Below are positions 55,760 to 64,000 of a stretch of 64,000 nucleotides of DNA, one piece after another. The stretch covers positions 1-64,000 of the forward strand of contig CATLAK010000001.1 of NCBI GenBank assembly GCA_949878435.1. Reading direction: 5' to 3'. This stretch comes from an uncultured Lachnospiraceae bacterium. Its GTDB lineage: Bacteria; Bacillota; Clostridia; Lachnospirales; Lachnospiraceae. Below the pieces are notes generated by a model that was not told the origin of the DNA, searched no databases, and was given only the letters and a program-made list of their open reading frames with translations. Positions within the stretch are counted from its first letter, which is position 1, and each line of letters begins with the position of its first letter. Both the position numbers and the translations under genes were made by a program.

Positions 55760-56971
55760 TTAAAAATCCTGACAGTATTCCTCTATGTACAGGATTTTCC
55801 CGCCTTTTTTATAGATTCTCGGCACGCGCTTCCCGATATCACATGCGAACTCATAATTGAATCTGCCGGAAAGACTGCCTAATTCCTCCATCGTGACCTG
55901 TTCCTTTCCATCACATCCAATCAGCGTCACCACATCCCCCTGCGCTGCCTCCGGGATATGGGTCACATCTATCATAAACTGATCCATGCATACCCGCCCT
56001 AAAATGGGCGCTCTTTTCCCATGCACCAGTACAAATCCTTTTCCTGACAATCCTCTGGGATAACCGTCCCCGTACCCGATGGGAATCGTGGCTATCCGCA
56101 TCTTTTCTTTGGCAACAAAAGTACTTCCATAGCTTACCCCGGTGCCTGCTTCTATTTCCTTTATATAAACAATGGTACTATAAAGGGAAAGCGCCGGCGC
56201 AAGTTCTACAATATCCTTCCGCACCTGATCAGAAGGCAATAGTCCATAGAGGGTGATGCCTGCCCTGACCAGATCCATATTTGCCCTTGGCAGTTCTAAG
56301 ATTCCCGCACTGTTTGAACAGTGTTTCAGGGGAATTTCCCTGCCGGTCTTCTCCCTGATAAGCGCAAGGAACCTCTCAAATTCGGCAATCTGACCTTCTG
56401 CTGCAGATTTATCGCTCTCGTCTGCCCTTGCAAAATGGGTAAAGATTCCTTCCACTTCGATTCTGTCCGTTTCAAAAGCGCTCTCCACGAAGCTAAGCCC
56501 CTCTTCATCTGCTCTCACGCCAATCCTGCTCATCCCGGTATCCACTTTAATATGAACCTTTGCCTTCTTATGAATGCCCTTCTTTTCAAGACGCGCTGCA
56601 GCATTTGAGAGTTCTTTCAGCGTATCGGACCGAAATACCGCCATCCTGACTTCCTCCTGTATCAGCTTTTCATAGCTATATGGAAAGGTATATCCCAAAA
56701 TCAGAATGGGTTTGGCAATCCCCGCATCCTTAAGCAGGCACGCCTCCTCCGCTGTGGCTACTGCAAACCCATAGAGAAAGGGAAGGGGCTCCAATTCCCG
56801 TGCGATAGGCGCCGCCCCATGACCGTATCCATCCGTTTTGACCACTGCAATCATTTTTGTCTGCGGCGCAATATTTCTTTTCATATTCTCCATATTGTTT
56901 CTGATTGCATCCAGGTCTATTTCCGCGTAAACCCGCTTAAGCCTATACATGATGTCCTCTTCCTTCACCAT
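55760..56971 (-). CDS. alr: alanine racemase
   Basis: PLP enzyme making D-alanine for the cell wall. 403 residues: N-terminal barrel with the PLP lysine in MIAVVKTDGYGHGA, KVHIKVDTGMSRIGVR, and the C-terminal beta domain with the catalytic Tyr in GTGVSYGSTFVAKEKM, IPIGYGDGYPRGLSGKG and RVCMDQFMIDVT. Two possible starts (56971 or 56950), both with a ribosome site; the longer is listed. It lies between nnr and mazF. Confidence 0.96.
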   Translation of the reverse strand: MVKEEDIMYRLKRVYAEIDLDAIRNNMENMKRNIAPQTKMIAVVKTDGYGHGAAPIARELEPLPFLYGFAVATAEEACLLKDAGIAKPILILGYTFPYSYEKLIQEEVRMAVFRSDTLKELSNAAARLEKKGIHKKAKVHIKVDTGMSRIGVRADEEGLSFVESAFETDRIEVEGIFTHFARADESDKSAAEGQIAEFERFLALIREKTGREIPLKHCSNSAGILELPRANMDLVRAGITLYGLLPSDQVRKDIVELAPALSLYSTIVYIKEIEAGTGVSYGSTFVAKEKMRIATIPIGYGDGYPRGLSGKGFVLVHGKRAPILGRVCMDQFMIDVTHIPEAAQGDVVTLIGCDGKEQVTMEELGSLSGRFNYEFACDIGKRVPRIYKKGGKILYIEEYCQDF

Positions 56972-57014
56972 AATTCCTCTCTTCTTCTGCCCAGCAGACT
57001 GTATTTTAAACCGC

Positions 57015-58529
57015 TTATCCCTCTCGCATCACAAGAGGAAGCTTTTGGATGATATCCGACGCTGTCGTTCCATAACGCCCTTCCTTGAAGGATGCCTCTT
57101 CTCCTGCAAGACCATGCAGGTATACCCCTAAGCATGCCGCGTCAAAGACCTCCTTCTTTTGTGCAAGGAGCCCTCCGATCACGCCAGCCAGCACATCGCC
57201 GCTGCCAGCCCCTGCCATTGCGTCATTTCCTGACGTATTGATATAAAGTTCTCTTCTTCCTGCCTGCGCCACCATCGTCGCAGCATCCTTCGCCGCCACC
57301 ACGCAGCCAAACTCTTTCGCGAGCATATAAACCAGCTCTTCCCTGCGCTTTTGATATTCCTCCATGGAAGCTGCCGCAAGACGCACCAACTCGCCCGGGT
57401 GCGGTGTCAGGACCATCTTTCCCGCCCCATATTCCGCCGCAAGCATGCGCAGCTTCTCATGTGCAGCAAGCAGATTAAGGGCATCTGCATCCAGCACTAT
57501 CGGTTCTCTCCCTTCTTCCAGGATATCCTTCAGTAATAGATACGCGTTTTGATCTGTTCCCATCCCCGGACCTGCAACTATGACATCTGCCCAATCCAAA
57601 GACTTTTGCACCATTTCTTCGTCAGGTGCTTCATCAAAGGTATAGAGCATGGCTTCCGGAACTGCATTCTGCACGATTTCCCGATTGCAGGAAGGGGTAA
57701 TGATTTTCACCATCCCTGCACCGGTTTTTAAAATACTGCTCCCGCACAAAATACATGCCCCTGCCATATCGCGGCTTCCTGCGACCAGCAATACCTTTCC
57801 AAAAGTGCCTTTATTCCCGTCCGGTCTCCTTTGGGGAAGGAGCTTTGATACATCGCTTCTTTCATAGCAAAATGCCCCCGGAGGTTCTTTTCCAAAGGAC
57901 TGCTTATGAATCCCTATGTCCTTAACGATCCGCTCTCCCGTGTATTCTCTTCCCGGGTATAAAAGATGCCCTCTTTTTATAAATGCAAATGTCACCGTCA
58001 GATCTGCCCGCACCGCATTGCCTAATATCCTGCCGGTATCCGCACAGACGCCGGAAGGTATATCCACGCTTAAGATGACTGCCCCTTTTCTTCTACAGGC
58101 ATTGATGCTTTCTATGGCATCATAGTATACGCCTTCAACGTTTCTGGATAACCCGATTCCAAACAAAGCATCTATAACCATATCATATTCTTTCCTCTCA
58201 AAATTGCTCTGTATGGAAAACCCCAAATTTTTAAGAATAGCAGCCTGGGCTTTCGTTTCCGCGCTCATCTTCGCCTGGTCTCCTGCCACCCAAAAGGTAA
58301 CTTCCGCACCTTGAAGGGCTAGGAGCCTTCCGATTGCGAGTCCGTCGCCCCCATTGTTTCCGCAGCCTGCCGCAATCAGCACCTTCCCCGGCACATATCC
58401 TTTCCTGGTAATCACCTCTGCCGCTGCAAGCGCGGCACGCTCCATCAAAACCATAGAAGGGATACCAATCCGCTCACTGGTATCCCTGTCATACGCCTTC
58501 ATTTCATGTGCTTTCAATACATATTTCAT
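57015..58529 (-). CDS. nnr: bifunctional NAD(P)H-hydrate epimerase / ADP-dependent hydrate dehydratase
   Basis: Repairs hydrated NAD(P)H. The N-terminal YjeF_N-type epimerase (residues ~1-215; VLIAAGCGNNGGDGLAIGRL, VIDALFGIGLSR, SVDIPSGVCADTG) is fused to the C-terminal ribokinase-like dehydratase (GKVLLVAGSRDMAGACIL, MVLTPHPGELVRLA, NDAMAGAGSGDVLAGVIGGL). 504 residues from the ATG at 58529, chosen over a TTG three codons earlier. Follows the coiled-coil gene by 15 nt. Confidence 0.95.
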   Translation of the reverse strand: MKYVLKAHEMKAYDRDTSERIGIPSMVLMERAALAAAEVITRKGYVPGKVLIAAGCGNNGGDGLAIGRLLALQGAEVTFWVAGDQAKMSAETKAQAAILKNLGFSIQSNFERKEYDMVIDALFGIGLSRNVEGVYYDAIESINACRRKGAVILSVDIPSGVCADTGRILGNAVRADLTVTFAFIKRGHLLYPGREYTGERIVKDIGIHKQSFGKEPPGAFCYERSDVSKLLPQRRPDGNKGTFGKVLLVAGSRDMAGACILCGSSILKTGAGMVKIITPSCNREIVQNAVPEAMLYTFDEAPDEEMVQKSLDWADVIVAGPGMGTDQNAYLLLKDILEEGREPIVLDADALNLLAAHEKLRMLAAEYGAGKMVLTPHPGELVRLAAASMEEYQKRREELVYMLAKEFGCVVAAKDAATMVAQAGRRELYINTSGNDAMAGAGSGDVLAGVIGGLLAQKKEVFDAACLGVYLHGLAGEEASFKEGRYGTTASDIIQKLPLVMREG

Positions 58530-58544
58530 CTCACACAAGCCTCG

Positions 58545-59171
58545 TTACTTTCTGCCGCCTTCCGGTTCCTCGATCTTATACTTGGTATCAAACAGATTGA
58601 TCACATCTGCCCCGAAAATATCATGCATATAAGAATAAAGTTCCTGATTCACCGTTTCTTTTTCCTGTTTCAGAATCAGCTTCTCCTTCAGTTCTTCTTT
58701 TACCTGTGCGACCCACTTAGTGATTTCTTCAATATCCCTTTCGTTTTCCTTGAGCCTGTCGTAACATATTTCCATGGTCATCAGCATCAATTCCTTGTTG
58801 ACCTTGTCGATCTGCCTGGGAAGTTCTATAAGCTCATCCTCATACCCTGCAATCTTCTCATTGCACTCCCCCATAAGGCGTTTGCTCTCATCCGTCTTCC
58901 TTCTTGCCCTTGCATCGTTTCCGGAAGAAGCCTCGCTTGCATTTTCCATGATTCCCTGCATCAGTCTTCTCTTTAGTTTCTTGATTTCTTTAATCTCTGT
59001 GTTTGCCTTGCCCTGCTTCTTTAGGAGCTCATTCAATTCTTCTTCCCGTTTTTTTAACCGCTTATTAGGTTCTGCCTGCGTAAACAGTTTATGCCATTTA
59101 TTATCCAGTGTAAGGATTGGTATCTTTTTGCTTGCCAGCGCAGGTTTAAATATATCGTCCGATCTTGACAT
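58545..59171 (-). CDS. coiled-coil protein, unknown
   Basis: 208 residues, soluble and very charged. It opens with MSRSDDIFKPALASKKIPIL and continues as a long Lys/Glu/Leu helical coiled coil (about residues 35-185; REEELNELLKKQGKANTEIK, LPRQIDKVNKELMLMTMEIC), ending in EPEGGRK. GGAGG lies 7 nt upstream of the chosen ATG. It sits between rex and nnr. No functional motif. It may be a lineage-conserved structural protein; I cannot say more. Confidence 0.75.
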   Translation of the reverse strand: MSRSDDIFKPALASKKIPILTLDNKWHKLFTQAEPNKRLKKREEELNELLKKQGKANTEIKEIKKLKRRLMQGIMENASEASSGNDARARRKTDESKRLMGECNEKIAGYEDELIELPRQIDKVNKELMLMTMEICYDRLKENERDIEEITKWVAQVKEELKEKLILKQEKETVNQELYSYMHDIFGADVINLFDTKYKIEEPEGGRK

Positions 59172-59194
59172 ATGCATACCTCCGTGTTTTTCTT

Positions 59195-59857
59195 TTATGG
59201 ATTCCTTTCAGGCGTCCCTGCCGATTCACTTTCATATTGATTAATGTTGTAAGCCAATTTCATCAGACTGTCCGACAAGTGGACATTTTCCACCTGAATA
59301 TTCTTGGGGACAGTTAAGTCAACATGGGCAAAATTCCAGATTCCCCTGATTCCGTTCTGTACCAATTTTTCAGCCACTCCTGCGGCTTCCCCCTTAGGTA
59401 TGGTAAGGACGGCAATATCAATTTCATTTTGCTTTACAAAAGATTCCATCTCCTCCATAGGCTTAATTTCCAGATTTCGTATTTTTTTGCCGTAAAGCGC
59501 TGGATTTTTATCAAATATCCCTTTAAACAAAAAGCCTCTTCTCTCAAAGTTCATATAATTTGCCAGTGCCTGCCCCAGATTTCCTGCGCCGATGATGATC
59601 AGGTTATGGGTCTTCTCAAGTCCCAATATCCTGCCGATTTCCTCATAAAGGTATTCCACCTTATACCCGTATCCCTGTTGCCCAAAACCACCAAAATTAT
59701 TAAAATCCTGCCGAATCTGGGATGCTGTGACCTTCATTAGATCACTCAGTTCCTGGGATGAGATTCTTTCGATTCCTTCGTCCTTAAGCTCCCCTAAATA
59801 CCGAAAATACCTTGGGAGCCGTCCAATCACAGCCTGTGAGATTTCTTTATTGTCCAC
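59195..59857 (-). CDS. rex: redox-sensing transcriptional repressor Rex
   Basis: NADH/NAD+ sensor repressing fermentation and respiration genes. 220 residues: N-terminal winged helix (RLPRYFRYLGELKDEGIERI, ELSDLMKVTASQIRQDFNNFG), Rossmann domain (NLIIIGAGNLGQALANYMNF) and the C-terminal swapped helix (VHLSDSLMKLAYNINQYES). Complete. First gene of a long minus-strand unit with the coiled-coil gene, nnr, alr, mazF and others. A candidate Rex site overlaps its own promoter. Confidence 0.96.
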   Translation of the reverse strand: MDNKEISQAVIGRLPRYFRYLGELKDEGIERISSQELSDLMKVTASQIRQDFNNFGGFGQQGYGYKVEYLYEEIGRILGLEKTHNLIIIGAGNLGQALANYMNFERRGFLFKGIFDKNPALYGKKIRNLEIKPMEEMESFVKQNEIDIAVLTIPKGEAAGVAEKLVQNGIRGIWNFAHVDLTVPKNIQVENVHLSDSLMKLAYNINQYESESAGTPERNP

Positions 59858-59929
59858 CCGGATTGCCTCCTGTTACGCATGCGCATCACGTGCACACCGC
59901 ATACGCTATATAAATTTGATTATAAAAAT

Positions 59930-59958
59930 AATATATAACACTGTTAAAATAATGTCAA
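59930..59958 (-). promoter_or_regulatory. promoter of rex with candidate Rex operator
   Basis: Minus strand: consensus -35 TTGACA (59953-59958), 17-nt spacer, -10 TATATT (59930-59935). The stretch TTGACATTATTTTAACAG (59941-59958) matches the known Rex consensus TTGTTAANNNNTTAACAA well in one half (TTAACA) and partly in the other (TTG). It covers -35 and spacer, which suggests autorepression. Confidence 0.65.
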
Positions 59959-59970
59959 TTCATTGACATT
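59951..59970. promoter_or_regulatory. 20-bp palindrome holding two divergent -35 boxes
   Basis: Perfect inverted repeat AATGTCAAT-TC-ATTGACATT. The left half contains the rex -35 on the minus strand and the right half the -35 of the ABC-F gene on the plus strand, with 4 bp between them. RNA polymerase cannot occupy both at once, and a symmetric binder here would affect both genes. Confidence 0.6.
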
Positions 59971-59991
59971 CCCTTTTATCATCTGTAAACT
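59963..59991 (+). promoter_or_regulatory. candidate promoter of the ABC-F gene
   Basis: -35 TTGACA (59963-59968), 17-nt spacer, -10 TAAACT (59986-59991), the latter only moderately like consensus. Confidence 0.5.
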
Positions 59992-60001
59992 GTTACTGTC
60001 A

Positions 60002-60024
60002 CTGTTTTGCTGCTTATAAAACAG
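60002..60024 (+). promoter_or_regulatory. leader hairpin before the ABC-F gene
   Basis: CTGTTTT (60002-60008) pairs with AAAACAG (60018-60024) in the ~60-nt leader. No adjoining T-run, so not a simple terminator. Leaders of antibiotic-resistance ABC-F genes often control expression by attenuation; this is only a hint here. Confidence 0.35.
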
Positions 60025-60059
60025 CGTCATGCACCAGCTTAACGAAAGGAATGATCACT

Positions 60060-61973
60060 ATGATTTTATCATGTCAAAATATTTCAAAGGCATTTTCTGA
60101 ACAGCCTGTGCTGTGTAATGTTTCATTTCATATCGAAGATTACGATAAAGCCGCTATTGTGGGCATAAACGGCGCCGGCAAGACTACCCTTTTACGCATT
60201 ATCGTCGGGGAGCAGTCTGCCGACGAGGGAATGGTTTCCCTCGCCAAAGGAAAAACTTTGGGGTATCTGGCTCAGAATCAGGATGTAAACAGCAATCATA
60301 CCATCTATGATGAGCTCCTTAGTGTCAAATCGGATATTATCGAGATGGAACGCAAAATCCGCCAGATCGAACTTTCCATGAAGCAGGCGGAAGGAAAAAG
60401 CTTAGATGAACTGATGGAAACCTATACCCGGCTCACCCACGCCTTTGAGCTTGCAAACGGCTACGCCTACAAGAGTGAGATCACAGGAGTCTTAAAGGGA
60501 CTTGGCTTTCTGGAAGAGGAATTTTCCAAGCAGATTTCCACCTTATCCGGCGGACAGAAGACCCGGATTGCCTTAGGGCGGCTTCTACTCCTTAAACCTG
60601 ACCTTATCATTTTGGATGAGCCTACCAACCATCTGGACTTAAATTCCATCGCCTGGCTGGAAACCTATCTGCTCAACTACAAGGGCGCAGTTCTCATCGT
60701 CTCCCATGACCGTTATTTCCTTGACCGGATCACCGGGAAGATCATTGAGATCGATCAGACAAAGGCGACCTCCTTTACAGGCAACTATTCTGCCTATGCC
60801 GTAAAGAAAGAGCAGCTGCGCACCGCCGAATTACATGCCTATCTCAAACAGCAGCAGGAAATCAAGCACCAGGAGGAAGTGATTGAAAAGTTAAAGTCCT
60901 TCAATCGTGAAAAATCCATAAGGCGGGCAGAAAGCCGGGAAAAAATGCTAAGCAAAATCGAAGTTTTAGATAAACCCACCACAGCACGCACGGATATCCA
61001 TATGGCGCTGACCCCCAGATGCATAAGCGGCAACGATGTGCTGCACATAGAAGGTCTTGCCAAATCCTTTGGAAAGCAGGCGCTTTTCTCTGATTTGGAT
61101 ATGGATTTAAAGCGCGGGGAACATGTAGCCATTATCGGCGATAACGGCACCGGCAAAACCACCATTTTAAAAATTATTAACAACTTGATAGCCGCTGACG
61201 CCGGTGCCATCACCCTAGGCACGAATGTACATATCGGCTACTATGACCAAGAGCATCACGTCCTGCATATGGAAAAAACGCTGTTTGAAGAAATATCCGA
61301 TGCCTATCCTTACTTAAACAACACAGAAATCCGCAGCACCCTTGCCGCCTTCCTTTTTACCGGGGAGGACGTTTACAAGCGAATTGAAGATCTAAGCGGC
61401 GGGGAACGGGGACGGGTGTCTCTTGCAAAGCTTATGCTTTCAGAGTCCAACTTCCTGATTCTGGATGAGCCTACCAACCATCTGGACATCACCTCCAAGG
61501 AAATTCTCGAGGACGCTTTAAATGCTTATGAAGGTACGGTCCTTTATGTGTCTCATGACCGTTATTTCATCAACCGCACCGCCAGCAGGATTTTAGAATT
61601 ATCTGGCGGCAGGCTGACCAGCTATCTGGGCAATTACGACTATTATCTTGAAAAGAAAACCGCTTCCGGCGAAAAGAATCTTTCGCAGGAAAGCGCTTCC
61701 AAAAAGGATGCCCCTGCCTCTGACACGAAACTGGACTGGCAGGCACAAAAAGAGATGCAGGCAAAAGCCAGAAAAAGGGAAAATGACTTGCGAAAGTGTG
61801 AAGAATCCATCACTTCTTTAGAGGAACAGCTCTCAGAGATTGAAAACAGCATGAGCCAGCCCGATGTAGCGACGGATGTGGCGAAACTGCAAGAATTGAC
61901 AAAGCGGCAGCAGAATCTGAATGAGAAGCTGCTGCCGCTGTATGAGCAATGGGAATTGCTTTTAAATGAATGA
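60060..61973 (+). CDS. ABC-F family ATP-binding protein
   Basis: 637 residues from the second ATG, 9 nt after AAAGGA. Two ABC domains without membrane segments. First: Walker A GINGAGKTTLLR, signature LSGGQKTRIALG, Walker B LIILDEPTNHLD. Second: GDNGTGKTTILK, LSGGERGRVSLAK and FLILDEPTNHLD. Between them is the ABC-F linker (charged helices, about residues 245-315), and a C-terminal coiled coil lies at about 570-637. ABC-F proteins act on ribosomes in translation or confer antibiotic protection. The long C-terminal coil places it near the Uup/YdiF-type group, a tentative assignment. Converges with icd with only 2 nt between stops. Confidence 0.92.
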   Translation: MILSCQNISKAFSEQPVLCNVSFHIEDYDKAAIVGINGAGKTTLLRIIVGEQSADEGMVSLAKGKTLGYLAQNQDVNSNHTIYDELLSVKSDIIEMERKIRQIELSMKQAEGKSLDELMETYTRLTHAFELANGYAYKSEITGVLKGLGFLEEEFSKQISTLSGGQKTRIALGRLLLLKPDLIILDEPTNHLDLNSIAWLETYLLNYKGAVLIVSHDRYFLDRITGKIIEIDQTKATSFTGNYSAYAVKKEQLRTAELHAYLKQQQEIKHQEEVIEKLKSFNREKSIRRAESREKMLSKIEVLDKPTTARTDIHMALTPRCISGNDVLHIEGLAKSFGKQALFSDLDMDLKRGEHVAIIGDNGTGKTTILKIINNLIAADAGAITLGTNVHIGYYDQEHHVLHMEKTLFEEISDAYPYLNNTEIRSTLAAFLFTGEDVYKRIEDLSGGERGRVSLAKLMLSESNFLILDEPTNHLDITSKEILEDALNAYEGTVLYVSHDRYFINRTASRILELSGGRLTSYLGNYDYYLEKKTASGEKNLSQESASKKDAPASDTKLDWQAQKEMQAKARKRENDLRKCEESITSLEEQLSEIENSMSQPDVATDVAKLQELTKRQQNLNEKLLPLYEQWELLLNE

Positions 61974-61975
61974 TT

Positions 61976-63181
61976 TTATAATGAATCAAATGTCTCCCTG
62001 ATTGCTTTGATAAAATCAAGGCTGTTTAAAATAACCGGGTTTTCACAGGTTGAGATAAGGGATAGACTCTTGGTCATCTTTCCGTCCTCCACCGTTTTGA
62101 TGCATGCCTGCTCCAGCTTGTCGGCAAATGCCATCAGTTCCGGAATCTTGTCCAGTTCTCCTCTCTTGCGCAGGGCTCCGGTCCATGCGAAGATTGTGGC
62201 AATGGAATTGGTGGAGGTCTCTTCTCCCTTTAAGTGCTTATAGTAATGGCGCTGAACCGTTCCGTGCGCCGCCTCATATTCATAGACACCGCTGGGAGAT
62301 ACCAGAACCGATGTCATCATGGAAAGATCCCCATAAGCAGTCGCCACCATATCTGACATCACATCGCCGTCGTAATTCTTACATGCCCATATAAAACCGC
62401 CTTCTGAACGGATCACCCGTGCAACCGCGTCATCAATCAGCGTATAGAAATATTCTATGCCCAGCTTTTCAAATTTTTCCTTGTATTCTGCCTCATAAAT
62501 CTCCTGGAAGATATCCTTGAAGGTATGATCATATTTCTTGGAAATAGTATCCTTAGTAGCAAACCAAAGATCCTGCTTTGTATCGACAGCATAATTGAAA
62601 CATGCCCTTGCAAAGCTGGAAATAGATTTTTCCGTATTGTGGATACCCTGCAGGATTCCGGCACCTTCAAAGTCATGGATCAGTTCCCTTGTCACGGTAC
62701 CATCTTCCGCTGTAAACACCAGCTCCGCCTTTCCCTTGCCGGGAACCTTTATTTCGGTATTCTTATATACATCGCCGTAAGCATGACGGGCAATGGTAAT
62801 CGGTTTGGTCCAATTCTTTACATAAGGAACGATTCCTTTAATCAGAATAGGCGACCGGAATACCGTTCCGTCCAAAATCGCTCTGATGGTGCCATTTGGG
62901 CTCTTCCACATTTCTTTTAGCTGATATTCTGTCATTCTGGCAGCATTGGGCGTAATCGTTGCACACTTGACAGCTACCCCGTACTTCTTTGTTGCCTCCG
63001 CACTGTCCACCGTGACCTGGTCATTGGTCTTATTCCGATACTCCAATCCTAAATCATAATACTCTGTCTTTAAATCAATATAGGGAAGCAAAAGCTCGTC
63101 CTTGATCATCTGCCAGAGGATTCTGGTCATCTCATCCCCGTCCATCTCCACCAGGGGGGTCGTCATTTTAATCTTTTCCAT
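61976..63181 (-). CDS. icd: NADP-dependent isocitrate dehydrogenase
   Basis: Oxidative decarboxylation of isocitrate to 2-oxoglutarate with NADPH formation. 401 residues of the eukaryote-like subfamily II: opening [20 protein letters not shown], substrate region [39 protein letters not shown], and [20 protein letters not shown]. Single gene with a GntR regulator 54 nt upstream on the same strand. It supplies 2-oxoglutarate for amino acid synthesis; citrate synthase and aconitase genes are not visible here. Confidence 0.96.
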   Translation of the reverse strand: MEKIKMTTPLVEMDGDEMTRILWQMIKDELLLPYIDLKTEYYDLGLEYRNKTNDQVTVDSAEATKKYGVAVKCATITPNAARMTEYQLKEMWKSPNGTIRAILDGTVFRSPILIKGIVPYVKNWTKPITIARHAYGDVYKNTEIKVPGKGKAELVFTAEDGTVTRELIHDFEGAGILQGIHNTEKSISSFARACFNYAVDTKQDLWFATKDTISKKYDHTFKDIFQEIYEAEYKEKFEKLGIEYFYTLIDDAVARVIRSEGGFIWACKNYDGDVMSDMVATAYGDLSMMTSVLVSPSGVYEYEAAHGTVQRHYYKHLKGEETSTNSIATIFAWTGALRKRGELDKIPELMAFADKLEQACIKTVEDGKMTKSLSLISTCENPVILNSLDFIKAIRETFDSL

Positions 63182-63235
63182 GTCTTACTCCATTCTTATT
63201 TTTTCGTTCCGTCTGCCTGTGCACAGCTGCTTTTG

Positions 63236-63937
63236 TTAAACCTTTGCATCCTCTGATTCCAGCAGCTCATGCAGACCATTTTTTACCATATTATCATATG
63301 CATTGTTCATATGGCAAGTGGCTAATCGCTCCGCTTCCTCCGGCTTGCCTGCCCTGATTGCCTCCATGATCTGTCTGTGCTCCTCATTAGAAGCAATACC
63401 GCGCTCTTTGGTAGACAGGGTCTTTTTACGGATCCGGATCACATACTGGTGAAAATCCTGCAAAAGATTCTGCAGCATCTTAGAATCGCACGCCTCGTAC
63501 AAAATATGATGGAACCGGTTATCCAGTTCTGTCATCTGCTCCATATGCCCTTTGGAAGCATGAAAACTGGCAATATATACATTTTCCTCCAGTTCCTCCA
63601 ACTGCTCCGGCGTAATATGTTCCGTTGCAAGACGGGCACACATTCCCTCTAAAGAAGAACGTATCATATAAATGTCCTTCACATCCTTTGCGGTGATTCC
63701 CGTCACATAAGCGCCTTTATTGGGCACGATCTGAATCAGTCCTTCCAGCTCCAGCTGACGGAATGCCTCCCTGACCGGCGTGCGGCTCACCCCCAGTTCC
63801 TCTCCTATGGCAACTTCCCGAAGTTCTTCATTTTCCTTATATTTGCCGTTTAAAATGTCTTCCCGCAGTTTATGGAAGACTCTTCCTCTCAAAGAATACT
63901 TATCGGTCACTTCCTGCTTTAAATCATAACTGCTCAT
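63236..63937 (-). CDS. GntR/FadR family transcriptional regulator
   Basis: 233 residues. N-terminal winged helix (residues ~15-80; LRGRVFHKLREDILNGKYKE, GEELGVSRTPVREAFRQLEL) and a C-terminal all-helical FCD domain (about 85-215) with the metal/acid-binding pattern ELDNRFHHILYEA and EEHRQIMEAIRAG. FCD regulators bind carboxylic acids. Its place directly upstream of icd makes a tri- or dicarboxylate inducer plausible, but this is inference. It follows the previous gene by 22 nt. Confidence 0.93.
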   Translation of the reverse strand: MSSYDLKQEVTDKYSLRGRVFHKLREDILNGKYKENEELREVAIGEELGVSRTPVREAFRQLELEGLIQIVPNKGAYVTGITAKDVKDIYMIRSSLEGMCARLATEHITPEQLEELEENVYIASFHASKGHMEQMTELDNRFHHILYEACDSKMLQNLLQDFHQYVIRIRKKTLSTKERGIASNEEHRQIMEAIRAGKPEEAERLATCHMNNAYDNMVKNGLHELLESEDAKV

Positions 63938-63959
63938 TACTCATCCGCTTCCCTTTCCT

Positions 63960-64000
63960 TTACCCGATAGTCATGCCAAGCGCCTTGCAGACCACCTCGA
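63960..64000 (-). CDS. C-terminal end of an unidentified gene (cut by window edge)
   Basis: An open frame reaches the window edge and ends with EVVCKALGMTIG and TAA at 63960-63962, 22 nt before the GntR start. Only 12 residues are visible, too few to identify. Its spacing suggests it is the upstream gene of the gntR-icd unit. Confidence 0.45.
   Translation of the reverse strand, partial: EVVCKALGMTIG

Noticed and set aside
1-64000. CRISPR arrays, tRNA/rRNA genes, insertion sequences or prophage
   Set aside because: No regularly spaced repeats, cloverleaf sequences, rRNA signatures, transposase or phage structural genes were found on either strand.

Overview
The window reads as chromosomal DNA of a spore-forming, anaerobic, low-to-mid GC Firmicute, most likely of the family Lachnospiraceae (Clostridia). 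The grounds are the sporulation genes yqfC and yqfD beside phoH and ybeY, an NfnAB-type transhydrogenase pair, clostridial folD and formate-tetrahydrofolate ligase, AGGAGG-type ribosome binding sites, sigma-A-like promoters and Rex. Genus cannot be fixed from sequence reading alone. There is no rRNA, tRNA, CRISPR array, prophage or insertion sequence; nearly everything is core metabolism and cell biology, and most genes lie on the minus strand.

Layout, left to right. 1-3.6 kb: glgB then an MscS-type channel (minus). 3.6-4.0 kb: a small unknown gene, a two-way terminator and a palindromic intergenic repeat. 4.0-6.4 kb: serC-serA. 6.4-13.8 kb: a branched-chain amino acid operon (leuB, ilvD, ilvB) that also carries a GT-C-like membrane protein and an L,D-transpeptidase, both overlapping their upstream neighbours. 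13.9-16.7 kb: a VanY-type carboxypeptidase, tgt and yajC, divergent from aroC. 17.9-23.6 kb: a lactonase-like propeller protein, divergent from an operon of an XRE-cupin regulator with potABCD; a clear palindromic operator candidate lies at its promoter. 23.6-27.5 kb is the most accessory-like part: an AAA-ATPase/PD-(D/E)XK gene broken by one amber codon, a GH25 muramidase overlapping an unknown membrane-anchored protein, and a 184-bp non-coding element with long inverted arms.

27.6-41.7 kb (all minus): proA, 5-formyltetrahydrofolate cyclo-ligase, two FAD oxidoreductases, a BofC-like protein, a SpoVB/MurJ-like flippase, then the conserved block yqfC-yqfD-phoH-(PgpH-like)-ybeY, in which the PgpH-like protein is short and has lost its HD aspartate. 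Upstream of that are rlmH, a small membrane protein, a MORN protein and a Dabb protein. 41.8-51.8 kb: nfnA-nfnB, a zinc-ribbon/TPR-like/chitobiase-like membrane protein, folD, fhs, ftsK/spoIIIE and a ClpP-like TepA. 51.8-59.9 kb: rex, a coiled-coil protein, nnr, alr, a solitary mazF, a CNNM/CorC protein, yebC and a membrane protein with an acidic tail. 59.9-64 kb: a divergent ABC-F ATPase sharing a palindromic promoter region with rex, then icd, a GntR regulator and the last codons of one more gene.

How parts fit together: fhs, folD and the cyclo-ligase serve one-carbon folate metabolism. NfnAB and Rex concern the NADH/NADPH/ferredoxin balance, and icd supplies 2-oxoglutarate and NADPH. ser, ilv, leu, aro and pro genes show amino acid prototrophy. 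Several surface and wall genes (L,D-transpeptidase, VanY, GH25, alr, flippase) are scattered among them. I found no wholly new multigene system. The strongest leads are the inverted-arm element at 27.3-27.5 kb, the degenerate PgpH-like protein, the rex/ABC-F palindrome, the pot operator and the charged tail on GlgB.
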